This document shows positions 18,571-27,430 of a stretch of 64,000 nucleotides of DNA, piece after piece (within the stretch, counting starts at the first letter, position 1; the number at the start of each line of letters is the position of its first letter). The notes under the pieces are model-generated. The model was not told where the DNA came from, ran no database searches, and worked only from the letters and a program-made list of their open reading frames with translations. Position numbers and translations under genes: made by a program. The DNA lies in contig CAMWNI010000007.1 in assembly GCA_947175545.1 (NCBI GenBank), positions 1-64,000 of the forward strand, in the 5' to 3' direction. The DNA comes from an uncultured Porphyromonadaceae bacterium. GTDB taxonomy: Bacteria; Bacteroidota; Bacteroidia; Bacteroidales; Muribaculaceae.

Positions 18571-19219
18571 TGATATATGAAATTCGTTCCCCATTCCTCT
18601 GTGCCCAATAATGGGAACCAGATGAAAAGCTTTGCTATATTTTCCTGACTTTTGGCACAGCTCTCATTTTCAAGAGGTAGAATAATTCGCTTACAACCAT
18701 TCTGAAGAAAATAAACTCTTATACTAGAAGGAGTCCCATCACCCTCAGTTATTAGAATTTCTTGAACATTGAGGTCGCCCTCTTTGTTTATGTGTCCTTT
18801 GGTATAAACAATATCTTTGTGACCACAGACTAATCGGTATTCTAGTGCTACAGTTTTGATTCTGTCATTGAGCACAAGAACTTCCGGCAGCATCTTTTCG
18901 CAAGCACGCATGGCTCGAAGAGCAATATCGGTTGTTTCCGTTGTTAAAGGATAGATGAGTTCAGTCCATTCCCGAAGTTGAGATTCCGGATTGCTTAAAA
19001 GTTGATAAACCGACTGGATTTGATTATTTCTGGAGAATTGAGTTGCAAAATTTTTTTAGATTGGTTCTTCGGTCTTTATCTTCGAGAGTAAGTAACTCAG
19101 GTGATTTATTTGTACGTTCAACCATTTGAATTAAAATTACGGAATTAGATTGACTTTGAGTGAGCACGTCTGTATTATGCCAAATATCAAATAGAAGTAT
19201 GATTAAAGTTGTAGTTGAT
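18571..19219 (-). pseudogene. Remnant of a sacsin-like ATP-binding protein
   Basis: Minus strand, two frames joined by a one-base shift near 19058 (an A7-T4 run). The upstream frame reads LLFDIWHNTDVL and KSPELLTLEDKDRRTNLKK. The downstream frame reads FATQFSRNNQIQSVYQLL, RAMRACEKMLPEVL, and finally FIWFPLLGTEEWGTNFIYHS. The last motif is typical of large GHKL/sacsin-type bacterial ATP-binding proteins (FPLIGTE...). N-terminal ATPase and C-terminal regions are both missing, and the 3' side is cut exactly at the flavodoxin stop. Confidence 0.5.
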
Positions 19220-19227
19220 AGGTCTAA

Positions 19228-20412
19228 TTAATCATTCATTTCTGCTTTTAGTTTACTTTGTAGACGGTATGCTATATCGTTATATTGAGAAACCGCCGCT
19301 TCCTCAGAGATTTGTACTTGTATAAATTCTTTGTGCTTACTAAATTTAGTGAAATTATCAAGAGGCAATTCTATGTTAAGATAGCCGTCTCCATATTCTT
19401 TCAAGCTATCTATATTTTGTATAGTTCCCTCTACAAATGACACATTTGATAGATTTGCATAAGTGCAGATATAATATGTTTCTTCTTTTCCATCAAAACT
19501 TCCTGAAGTCATTCGAGTATAGCCAATTAGATATAGCTCGGCATAATGTAACAATAATTTTGATTTACTTTTAAGAATAAGAGGAATGTAAATGCAACTA
19601 TTATACATCAGCCTTGCGTATGGACTTGGAGATGGAGCCGCTTTATAGCATGACTTGAACCAATAGAGGTGGTCTTTTGAGAATAACGCATTATTCTTTG
19701 CATAGAAAATCACTAACATTGAAGAATTGTGGAAATAATCAATGGTTCGGTCTAAGTCTTCAATTTCAATAAAGTAATTGTCAGATACGAATTTACTAAG
19801 TCTGTTGTTTAATCGTTTTTTTGAACGAGTTGCACCATTAGGGAGAACCCCGATAGTCCTTGAATAATTATATGTTTCGTGTAGTTGTTCATTAAGCCAT
19901 GTAGACAGTTCTTCTTTATAATAAAAATGCATTGATTCCCCAAATATACTATAATATTTTTCCATCTCCATAAGAGTTCGATATATAAGGTTTATGTACC
20001 TATATACGTCAGGGATTGCATCAATAGCAAGTTGTCTAAGTTCTAAAATATCTTTTTTCGCTTCTGTAATATATTCGATAGTAATCTCAGAACTACGATA
20101 ACCATGTATATACTTGTCTTGAAGCAGAATACACTTAGCCCGTACTACGCGATTTGCGTTATCCATAATGTCAAATTGCTTGGCAATGTAACTCTCAGTT
20201 AATTTCTTTTTTAGAAGAGGATAGCCTAGCACAAGTCCAAGAATAATACTAGTTGGTGTTAGAATGTTAGTTAAAGTTTTTGCCCAATTATCAATTATGT
20301 TGTTTTTGCCTAAAATCGAAAATATTAGTGAAAAAAACACGATGGATATAAGCAATAATATCCACCAATTTATCTTGCACCATTTTGTGAAATTTTCAGA
20401 TTTTATAGTCAT
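19228..20412 (-). CDS. Two-TM membrane protein with large soluble domain, unknown
   Basis: 394 aa from the ATG at 20412; an in-frame ATG at 20463 adds 17 polar residues and is less likely. Two TM helices at about residues 15-40 and 55-75 (WWILLLISIVFFSLIF, then TSIILGLVLGYPLL) are followed by ~310 cytosolic-looking residues, helix-rich and with many Tyr. No family recognised. TM pair plus soluble domain is common among membrane effectors in defence islands, so that role is possible but unproven. Confidence 0.6.
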   Translation of the reverse strand: MTIKSENFTKWCKINWWILLLISIVFFSLIFSILGKNNIIDNWAKTLTNILTPTSIILGLVLGYPLLKKKLTESYIAKQFDIMDNANRVVRAKCILLQDKYIHGYRSSEITIEYITEAKKDILELRQLAIDAIPDVYRYINLIYRTLMEMEKYYSIFGESMHFYYKEELSTWLNEQLHETYNYSRTIGVLPNGATRSKKRLNNRLSKFVSDNYFIEIEDLDRTIDYFHNSSMLVIFYAKNNALFSKDHLYWFKSCYKAAPSPSPYARLMYNSCIYIPLILKSKSKLLLHYAELYLIGYTRMTSGSFDGKEETYYICTYANLSNVSFVEGTIQNIDSLKEYGDGYLNIELPLDNFTKFSKHKEFIQVQISEEAAVSQYNDIAYRLQSKLKAEMND

Positions 20413-20512
20413 ATAAAAAGTTGTTGTAAATGAATCAATTATATACAGTCTGCGAATAGACATGTTATAACCAATTACACAAAATGAGGTTTGGACATTC
20501 GCATAGGGAATC

Positions 20513-21472
20513 TTAGTCGTAATTCAGAGCAAAGGCATCCCGATAGGAGATAGCAGATCGATTATCTTTGTTCTCAATCCAACCTTTTTCAAGATGGCTT
20601 GTCTGAGATATTTCTCCGGAACTCATATTTGAAAACAAAGAACAGACTTTCTCAATAGTGCGTAGTTCCGACTCGTTGAGTATATTGTCGGTATTCTCTG
20701 TAGCTTCCAACTTGATGCCGCTCTGTCCGCTTGGATAGACGTATTCTTCCATATCAATTCCGGGCAGGGAGCTGTATAACGTACCCCAATGCTCAGGTAC
20801 AGGACCAAATGGTAATGCTTTATATGTAATGCCGGTTATACCATATCCATGATTCTTGTAGTGAATGAAATCAGCATAGAACAGAAGTTTGTTCATTTTA
20901 GTTACAAAGGTCGAGCCAATAGTCGAGATAATCAGTCGCACAACATTCGCAACTTTATCGATGGAAAGGGAGCAAAAGCCGGTATATTCCGACGGCTGTA
21001 CAATTGGCTTATAATCGCCATTTGCAGCCTCTACTTTCTTTTTTATCCGCAAATATTCCTGCTCGCTCATCTCGGATTTTGAGGCCTCGACAAATGACAT
21101 GAAAACATCTTTTTCACGAGCTGCAATGATTGTGCGGGCATTTGAGACACTCGGCACCTCTCCATCCTCGTACATACGGTATTGGTTAATACCGAAACCA
21201 AGTATCTGCGCCATTTTTGCAGCGGACAAGCCGTAGTGTTCCCTTATTCCTATGATTTCATCCGGGAAAGGAATACCATGCTTGATACGATACTGATTAT
21301 ATACCTGAAAGATATTTGCTTCATCCATTTTGGTGGTTGTCCACATCTCGCCATCTTCATCAATGATTCCGATATGGATGTAGGAATACTCCTCCTTTCG
21401 AAAGGTAGCAGTTCTCACTTCCTGAAAGTATTTTTCTCCGGGCAACAATTTGTTATTTTCCATTGCTTTCAT
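20513..21472 (-). CDS. Panacea-type antitoxin (HTH + SocA-like domain)
   Basis: 319 aa. N-terminal ~65 residues of beta-like segments, an XRE-like HTH at about 78-110 (EHYGLSAAKMAQILGFGINQ), and a C-terminal DUF4065/SocA-like (Panacea) domain at about 180-319 (KMNKLLFYADFIHYKNHG, YKALPFGPVP, SEISQTSH-like end). In the known family this domain neutralises diverse partner toxins. It overlaps the 3' end of the toxin gene by 20 nt, the usual TA arrangement with toxin first. The HTH probably represses the operon. Confidence 0.8.
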   Translation of the reverse strand: MKAMENNKLLPGEKYFQEVRTATFRKEEYSYIHIGIIDEDGEMWTTTKMDEANIFQVYNQYRIKHGIPFPDEIIGIREHYGLSAAKMAQILGFGINQYRMYEDGEVPSVSNARTIIAAREKDVFMSFVEASKSEMSEQEYLRIKKKVEAANGDYKPIVQPSEYTGFCSLSIDKVANVVRLIISTIGSTFVTKMNKLLFYADFIHYKNHGYGITGITYKALPFGPVPEHWGTLYSSLPGIDMEEYVYPSGQSGIKLEATENTDNILNESELRTIEKVCSLFSNMSSGEISQTSHLEKGWIENKDNRSAISYRDAFALNYD

Positions 21473-21818
21473 TCTTTAAGGGGTAAGACATCGGATATTC
21501 CGCTTTATGGAACGAAATACATATTGTATGTGCGTTTGGCTTTCCAAGGGTAATCTTGATGTAGATTTCATTGCCTCTAACGTCTTTGCCGAATACCCAC
21601 ATTTCTCCTTGATTATTCAGCGCATCCACAATTGGGCCTTCGGAATAATCATAACAGTTCAGATTCATTATTACCTCCATTCGTTGATTAGGTGTGATAC
21701 CTAACTCAACGAGGCTATTCTGGTTTTTCTGACGATCATCACGGAAACGTATTCCGAAGATTTTGACCTTCAGACTGAAATCCTCTAAGAATTTCTCGAC
21801 TTGCTCTTTCGTAATCAT
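21453..21818 (-). CDS. MqsR/GinA-like toxin
   Basis: 121 aa. The core NCYDYSEGPIVDALN, WVFGKDVRG and EIYIKITLG up to ICISFHKAEYP matches the Bacteroidetes mRNA-interferase-like family annotated as MqsR-type toxins that pair with HTH/Panacea antitoxins. The biochemical activity is inferred from that family. First gene of the TA pair; its upstream 266-bp gap faces the AAA/RloB operon. Confidence 0.65.
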   Translation of the reverse strand: MITKEQVEKFLEDFSLKVKIFGIRFRDDRQKNQNSLVELGITPNQRMEVIMNLNCYDYSEGPIVDALNNQGEMWVFGKDVRGNEIYIKITLGKPNAHTICISFHKAEYPMSYPLKNESNGK

Positions 21819-22032
21819 AGTGCAAAGATAAGAAAATTCTGCAAATAATACAACTTTATCGTTGCATCTGTTCGATGGTTTATAAATTTGTCTATCCTTG
21901 AAAGACTAAATAATGGCGATTTAGATGGACTTTGTTCTGGATTGAATATCCATTGTTTAAGCATTTTATTCTGTAAAACGAGTAAAAGTGTGCTAATTTT
22001 AAAATTAACATCGCATAAATTGCGGTTTTGAT

Positions 22033-22063
22033 TTTGAAATGCGGTAAAAATTCACTATATTTG
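22033..22063 (+). promoter_or_regulatory. Bacteroidales promoter (TTTG, 19 nt, TATATTTG)
   Basis: A -33 TTTG (22033-22036) and a TATATTTG -7 box (22056-22063) with 19 nt between fit the TTTG/TAnnTTTG consensus, 21 nt before the ATG at 22085. It should drive the ATPase-RloB pair. Confidence 0.6.
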
Positions 22064-22084
22064 CATCGTTAAATAGCAACGGAT

Positions 22085-23266
22085 ATGATACAAGAGCTGA
22101 AAATACGAAATTTCAAGTCGTTTCGTGATGAAGTGGAACTGAGTTTTGAGCCGTCGGAAGATGACCGCTACAATAGCGTGGTCGTAATGCCCGACGGAGT
22201 TAAACTGTTACGCTTTGCCGTCGTATTGGGCGCAAATGCAAGCGGCAAGTCAAATCTACTTGATGCCGTTGAGTTCCTACGTCGTTTCTGGAATACACTT
22301 CCTTCTACAAATGATGACGGTACTGACGTACAGCCATTCCTGTTAAGGGAAGATGCTCTTTCTTTCGACACAGAATTTGAATTGAAATTCTATGCCGATG
22401 GACTACGCTATTGGTATAAGCTCAAGGTAAATCCCGAAAAAGTTTGCCATGAGTCGCTCTTTGTGTATCTTTCAAATCGCCCGACAAAAGTATTTTGTCG
22501 TGAGGATGTCGAAGGAGTATCCAAATTGAATTTCAATCCGGCTGTTGTAAAACTTTCGCAGGCAGAAGTGGACGTTATGACCATGAACTGTCTCCGCAAT
22601 ATGTCGCTGTTAGCTACATTGAAGAAGGTAAATGCCTCGGTTGCCTATCTTGATAATATGCGCCGATGGATTGACAACCGTATTCTACCATTGCAAAGCG
22701 GTTCACTCTCGACGCTTTCAAATGACGCGAAAAAGCATATTGCTGACAGCGAAGATTTCCGTGAATACCTTCTGCAATTCGCAAAGGAAGCTGACTTCAA
22801 TATTTCTGACATTAAAATCCAGAAGATAGCGGCTCTATTTGGACATAAGGTTGAGAACGCCGACGGAACGCAGAATTATGTTCTCCCGGAGGCTTGCCAG
22901 AGTACAGGCACCAAGCGAATGGTCGAACTGGAATCTATGATATTTGAGCAACTGAACCGTCAGGCATTCCTATGTATTGATGAGATTGAGGCTTCGATGC
23001 ACCCCAACCTTATGGAGTATATTCTATCAAAGTTTGTCAATACTTTCGACAATCAGTCGCAGTTGTTGGTATCTACCCACTATGACCCTATCCTGAAAGA
23101 TATTGATGACATTTTCGGAAAGGATTCTGTTTGGTTTACCGAGAAAGGCAAGGACGGCAACTCTCAGTTGTTCTCTCTCGTTGATTTCAAGGGCTTAAAT
23201 AAACTTTCATCCATCCACCGCGCATACATGAACGGTCGTTTCGGCGCACTTCCCAACGCATTGTAA
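22085..23266 (+). CDS. AAA15-family ATPase (AbiLi/RloA-like)
   Basis: 393 aa. An SMC/OLD-like N-terminus (LKIRNFKSFRD) and Walker A GANASGKSN (~50) precede ABC-type C-terminal motifs with Walker B FLCIDEIEASMHP (~300) and the H-loop STHYDP. It lacks a fused Toprim domain; the following gene supplies it separately. ATPase + RloB pairs occur in abortive-infection systems such as AbiL and parallel the split OLD/PARIS design. It precedes rloB by 2 nt, so they are co-translated. Confidence 0.82.
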   Translation: MIQELKIRNFKSFRDEVELSFEPSEDDRYNSVVVMPDGVKLLRFAVVLGANASGKSNLLDAVEFLRRFWNTLPSTNDDGTDVQPFLLREDALSFDTEFELKFYADGLRYWYKLKVNPEKVCHESLFVYLSNRPTKVFCREDVEGVSKLNFNPAVVKLSQAEVDVMTMNCLRNMSLLATLKKVNASVAYLDNMRRWIDNRILPLQSGSLSTLSNDAKKHIADSEDFREYLLQFAKEADFNISDIKIQKIAALFGHKVENADGTQNYVLPEACQSTGTKRMVELESMIFEQLNRQAFLCIDEIEASMHPNLMEYILSKFVNTFDNQSQLLVSTHYDPILKDIDDIFGKDSVWFTEKGKDGNSQLFSLVDFKGLNKLSSIHRAYMNGRFGALPNAL

Positions 23267-23268
23267 TT

Positions 23269-23847
23269 ATGGCAAGAAGAATCAAAGAGCGTAAGCTCAA
23301 AAATCCTGCGATTACAATCATAGGCGAGGGCGCGACCGAGTGTTTCTATTTCACGCATTTGAAACGCCTAAATGGTTACAACTATATTTGCAAACCACGA
23401 AACTTTGCCGAGCAGAATATTGATGATATTCAGCGTCAGGTCGAGCGAGTGCTTGCTGATGACGGTATTGCCGTATGTGTATTTGATGTGGACGTAACGC
23501 GCATACACCAAGCAGACAAAGCCAAATTTGATGCGATGCGCCAGCGTTATGCCAATAACCCTTCAGTAATCATCTGCGAAAGTATGCCATCTATCGAGTT
23601 CTGGTTTTTACTCCATTACCTCAACACAAACCGCTACTTCGCAACGTCTGATGATGTAATAACTGCCCTCCGTCGTTATCTGCCCACTTTCAGTAAGCAG
23701 CAATCATATCTTTCAAAAGAAAACTGGGTTGCTACCCTCTTGGCTGATAATAAACAGACAACCGCCATAAATAACGCAACCGCCATCGGCGAAGAAGGCG
23801 AATCATACTCCAACCTCCACAGGCTATTTACATTACTCAATTCGTAA
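23269..23847 (+). CDS. RloB-family Toprim-like protein
   Basis: 192 aa. GEGATECFYF near residue 19 and a DVD pair near residue 71 (VFDVDVTR) are Toprim-like acidic motifs. The middle SMPSIEFWFLLHY is the RloB signature. In AbiL-type systems the partner of the ATPase has this domain and is presumed the effector nuclease or translation-targeting element; here that is inference. A stem-loop terminator follows within 25 nt, so the unit is bicistronic. Confidence 0.85.
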   Translation: MARRIKERKLKNPAITIIGEGATECFYFTHLKRLNGYNYICKPRNFAEQNIDDIQRQVERVLADDGIAVCVFDVDVTRIHQADKAKFDAMRQRYANNPSVIICESMPSIEFWFLLHYLNTNRYFATSDDVITALRRYLPTFSKQQSYLSKENWVATLLADNKQTTAINNATAIGEEGESYSNLHRLFTLLNS

Positions 23848-23871
23848 AATATAGTCTCAAATATTATAGTT

Positions 23872-23909
23872 CCTCTCATCCATTATTGACTAACGTGTGA
23901 GAGGTTTTT
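23872..23909 (+). terminator. Rho-independent terminator after rloB
   Basis: CCTCTCA and TGAGAGG pair around a ~19-base loop and are followed by TTTTT, 24 nt after the rloB stop. Confidence 0.7.
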
Positions 23910-23998
23910 ACTCTACAAAAAAACTGCGGTTAAGACTCCAGCAGGTACAAATTTATGCGATTATAATTGAGAATAATCAAAAATCTGCGATCATAGCA

Positions 23999-24250
23999 AT
24001 GGTAAAGCTCTGGGAAGTGTTGTATTGGGGATATTACGTAAGCACATCAAGATATTTTCGCAAAGCCGATTCATTGATGTTTACCGCCACAATGGAAGGC
24101 AAGCCCATCGCTACCGGTGAAATCTCACTCAATGACTACTCAATCCTCCAATGCAGAACCTTCGCCAATGACATCAGCAAATACACCGAACAGATTGCAA
24201 ACATCATCAATGCCAACAAGAAGATGATTACAGATAGAAAGAGAGCATAG
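23999..24250 (+). pseudogene. C-terminal remnant of a PcfJ-like protein
   Basis: 83 codons from ATG 23999. The segment RKADSLMFTATMEGKPIATG, then ISLNDYSILQCRTFAND and a lysine-rich end look like the last ~70 residues of PcfJ-domain proteins of integrative elements (E/T-V-S-L-x-x-x-x-I-x-Q-C-R). The rest of that ~500-aa family is missing. It may be a debris piece of an ICE. Confidence 0.35.
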
Positions 24251-24387
24251 ACATAGTCGTAATGATTTCTGACCGTCTAAGTATAACTCAGCATCTCCTT
24301 ATACGCAAGTGCAGAGATTTATTGAAAATAAGTTGAATATCAACCACTCTGGCATGATTTTTGCTATTCATAATAAAAAAGTAAAAA

Positions 24388-26343
24388 ATGTCCCAATTTT
24401 CAGAAGTTATACAGTTAATAAGAAAAGAGCAGGTTTCACTGTTCATGGGCGCAGGTTTTTCATTGAAAGCCGGTGCCCCAAGTTGTCGGGCCTTAATAGA
24501 AGCAATTATAGCAAATATTCCAGATGAAGACAGAGAAGATTTCTTAAATTTAAGTTTAGAAGGCCTCTGTCAAAAATTTGTTGAATATCATGATGATGGT
24601 CGAGAAGCTTTAGTCAAAATTCTAAAGCCTATGTTTGATTTTGAGCGTAAAAATTGTGAAGACCAAATATCCCTTTCTCATATACCTCATTTCAGACGAA
24701 TTTTTACGACCAACTACGATACATTGATTGAAGATACATATGGCTCTAATTGTGTGGTAATAAAGCGTAATCAAGAGATTGGCTTAGTTGATAATACAAA
24801 GACTATCCTGTATAAAATTCATGGGGATTTTGACAATCCAGACGAGATGATTATTACTCGTGGCGATTATGATGATTTTTATCGTAATCAAAAGAATGAG
24901 CTTATTTGGGACATAGTAAAGGCTGAATTTACGCTGAGGCCTATTCTTTTTATAGGATATAGTCTGGATGACTCCAATATAACTCATTTGATAGAACGAG
25001 TGGTAAACCAATCTGGCAAACAAAATCAGCCTTTGTTCCTTATCGCCCCAGGGATGAAGAAAGCCAAGCGAAAAAAACTTGAAAGTTTGGGCGTTAAATA
25101 CTATGACGCAAAAGCCGAGGATTTCTTCAAAGAATTATTTATCGAACTTGATAGATATGTCGTTAAGGATGCACGACGTAAAAGAGTTTCAGATTCTACA
25201 TTTCATAAATACTGCCAGTATAGATGTCTGCAAATTGATTTAAAATCTACACCAGAAAAGAATGAGGTTGACAGTGTGAAAATACTTAACAACGGTAAAC
25301 ACACTATCAATTTCCGCGTATCAGATGACATAGCACAAATGGTAATTGGATCAACGCGCACGTTTAATGATTCCCTATTGGTGCATGGAATTCCAATTCC
25401 TGCCATAAAAATAACCGCAGATAAATTAAAAGATTTCAGACATACTGTTAATGGTGTTTGGCTTTCCGATCAGTCTGAAATATCATCTTTACTCATTGCT
25501 CCTACTCATGATGAGATACAAACCCAAATAAAGATTCCTTCTCGAAATTTTAGAGAGAAAACCGCTCTATTGGGATATAATAATGCTCCCGGAGAAGCTA
25601 CTTTTGTTCTCTCTCAGGATAGTTTTACCTTGACCATGATAATAGAGGCTAAAAAAACTTCAAATTATACAATTAATCTTAAAGTCGATTTTAAGGATAA
25701 ATATACTGATAATTCCGAAGCAATTCGATGGCTTCCTCTCCTTATGGCTTTATGGAATAATGAGGAGGTAGTATTTTCTAATATATTTGGAGGAGGCTCA
25801 TTTTCGTTAGCAAATCCAACGAAAAGATTACAGCATACGGACTTTGAAGAACGAATGTTGTACTATAAGAATATCAATGAAATTGAGGATCTGTTAGGTA
25901 AACCATTTTCATCCTATGAGTCATACTCAAAAGATAATTTTGAGAAAACACGAATTATCCTTAGTTACCTTAAAAAAGGATTATATACTGAGCCAATACC
26001 GAAAAATGCTACAATTTCATTTGAGATGATACCATCCGATGAACCTTATATAAACGATTTACGTGTCGGAATAAATAAATATTGTTTTGGAATAACTAAA
26101 GAGTCTCTTGGTGAACTTGAATTCAATGGAGAATCAATGAAAATCCCATATCAGCATGAGTTTTATCGTGATTGTGAGGTTGTGCAAAGAGATAAACTTA
26201 GTAATGGTAACTACTCTATGAAGATTAAAGTTTCAACTGGGTATGTCTATAAATGGTATTCTGACAATCCCGGAATGGATCGCCAGGATGGAATGGAAAC
26301 AATTCATTTGAGTGAAGAACCAGTAAAGGGCGTTGATTCGTAA
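24388..26343 (+). CDS. SIR2-domain defence protein
   Basis: 651 aa. N-terminal SIR2-like NAD-binding domain at about 10-255: GAGFSLKAGAPS (~21), FTTNYDTLIE (~104), KIHGDFDNPDEMIITRGDYD (~139) and FIGYSLDDSN (~190). In phage-defence proteins (ThsA, DSR-type, SIR2-APAZ) this domain destroys NAD+ and starves the infected cell. The remaining ~390 residues are beta-rich with no family I recognise, and would be the sensor. It is flanked by 140 bp on each side and oriented against the Zorya-like operon, so it is probably a stand-alone system. Confidence 0.8.
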   Translation: MSQFSEVIQLIRKEQVSLFMGAGFSLKAGAPSCRALIEAIIANIPDEDREDFLNLSLEGLCQKFVEYHDDGREALVKILKPMFDFERKNCEDQISLSHIPHFRRIFTTNYDTLIEDTYGSNCVVIKRNQEIGLVDNTKTILYKIHGDFDNPDEMIITRGDYDDFYRNQKNELIWDIVKAEFTLRPILFIGYSLDDSNITHLIERVVNQSGKQNQPLFLIAPGMKKAKRKKLESLGVKYYDAKAEDFFKELFIELDRYVVKDARRKRVSDSTFHKYCQYRCLQIDLKSTPEKNEVDSVKILNNGKHTINFRVSDDIAQMVIGSTRTFNDSLLVHGIPIPAIKITADKLKDFRHTVNGVWLSDQSEISSLLIAPTHDEIQTQIKIPSRNFREKTALLGYNNAPGEATFVLSQDSFTLTMIIEAKKTSNYTINLKVDFKDKYTDNSEAIRWLPLLMALWNNEEVVFSNIFGGGSFSLANPTKRLQHTDFEERMLYYKNINEIEDLLGKPFSSYESYSKDNFEKTRIILSYLKKGLYTEPIPKNATISFEMIPSDEPYINDLRVGINKYCFGITKESLGELEFNGESMKIPYQHEFYRDCEVVQRDKLSNGNYSMKIKVSTGYVYKWYSDNPGMDRQDGMETIHLSEEPVKGVDS

Positions 26344-26352
26344 CTTTTTGTA

Positions 26353-26505
26353 TCAAAAGGTCTGTTCTCTAAAGAAATAATTTAAGAGAGTAAGATCAAG
26401 CTCAGAAATAAACTTTTGTATTAAAGTCTCTACTCTTTCATTATCCTTTATTCCCAAAAGGAGTATAAAGTATTTTATGTCATAATTAGAATGGTAAATC
26501 GTCAT
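26353..26505 (-). CDS. 50-aa ORF overlapping the HNH gene, unknown
   Basis: Minus strand. An ATG at 26505 sits inside the last codons of the HNH gene (GATGACGAT, +1 frame) and is followed by 49 sense codons: MTIYHSNYDIKYFILLLGI, then an acidic/amphipathic helix and a Phe-rich end, stop TGA at 26353. The overlap start and continued open frame after the HNH stop suggest a coupled small protein or the 5' part of a lost gene. No homology recognised; coding status is uncertain. Confidence 0.4.
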   Translation of the reverse strand: MTIYHSNYDIKYFILLLGIKDNERVETLIQKFISELDLTLLNYFFREQTF

Positions 26506-27430
26506 CGTCTGCTTTCATCTTAGCTTTCATTGTCAGCCATTCACCTTCAAGGTCTCTAAAATATTCTACTGAGTCGGATTGATGAGGGGGATATTTCTTT
26601 TCAAATTCTGCAAATTCTATGCGCTTAGCACCGGTTCCGAGTAATCGTTCGCGGTGGTGATCGTCCACGTTAGCATGACAACGTAGGCATAGGCATTGGA
26701 GATTGGTTTCTCGGTTGTCAATTTTACGCCCGTTTTTGTGATGAACGTGGATATAATGTTGGTCGTAGAGGTTGGTAATTTGCAGACCGCAACATTCACA
26801 GGTAAAATCGCGCTGCTCTCTTATTCCTCGACTAATGGTTTCCCAATTTTTAGTATATCCGAAAATGTCGATTTCAATATCCGTTTCGGGTTCTGCTTCA
26901 TCAGATTTCTTAAGAAGCTCGATGAAGTCGGCGACAGTCATTTTAGGATATGCTTCTTGCGCGATTTTTATACAGTGGCTACAAATATTCAGACCAGAGA
27001 CTTGCTTATCAGTATAATTATCGTCCATATCGTGAACCCACACCATATCAGTATTGGCACGGCGATATAAAGGAATTGAGTCACCATCGGAGAAGCGATT
27101 GATAACATCGCATTTACGAATATGTGCGCGTGGTTTGCCGTACAGATCAAGATGATAGTCGCGTTTGTAAAGGAAAACTTTACGACGGACTCCGTCGGTA
27201 GTTACAAAAATTCCTTCATCGGTAAATTCAATAGCGCCGCTACGAATTTCCTCCATAGTTACATCGGCTACGTCAATAGCCTTGTAACCCTCGGCTTTTT
27301 CAATATGATAGCCGAGAGAGGAAAGAAGTGATTTCAGACCACCGAAAGTATGGATTGGTGCGCCTGTGGCGCAATCATCATAATATCCTTCTCTTTCGGG
27401 ATCGGGTATGTCAAGTTCAGACCAACTCAT
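26486..27430 (-). CDS. HNH endonuclease (ZorE-like position)
   Basis: 314 aa. The C-terminal third holds an HNH domain: CECCG, the HVHHKNG core, the NLQCLCLRCHANVDDHH zinc-knuckle end (residues ~218-270). A further CSHC knuckle lies near 148. The N-terminal ~120 residues look like an unrelated substrate-sensing region. In type II Zorya a stand-alone HNH protein, ZorE, nicks DNA under control of the ZorAB motor; position and domain fit, but sequence identity to ZorE cannot be tested here. It overlaps the ZorB-like stop (ATGA). Confidence 0.75.
   Translation of the reverse strand: MSWSELDIPDPEREGYYDDCATGAPIHTFGGLKSLLSSLGYHIEKAEGYKAIDVADVTMEEIRSGAIEFTDEGIFVTTDGVRRKVFLYKRDYHLDLYGKPRAHIRKCDVINRFSDGDSIPLYRRANTDMVWVHDMDDNYTDKQVSGLNICSHCIKIAQEAYPKMTVADFIELLKKSDEAEPETDIEIDIFGYTKNWETISRGIREQRDFTCECCGLQITNLYDQHYIHVHHKNGRKIDNRETNLQCLCLRCHANVDDHHRERLLGTGAKRIEFAEFEKKYPPHQSDSVEYFRDLEGEWLTMKAKMKADDDDLPF

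Noticed and set aside
24309-24527. 72-codon ORF overlapping the start of the SIR2 gene
   Set aside because: Out of frame with the clearly conserved SIR2 N-terminus; no own features.
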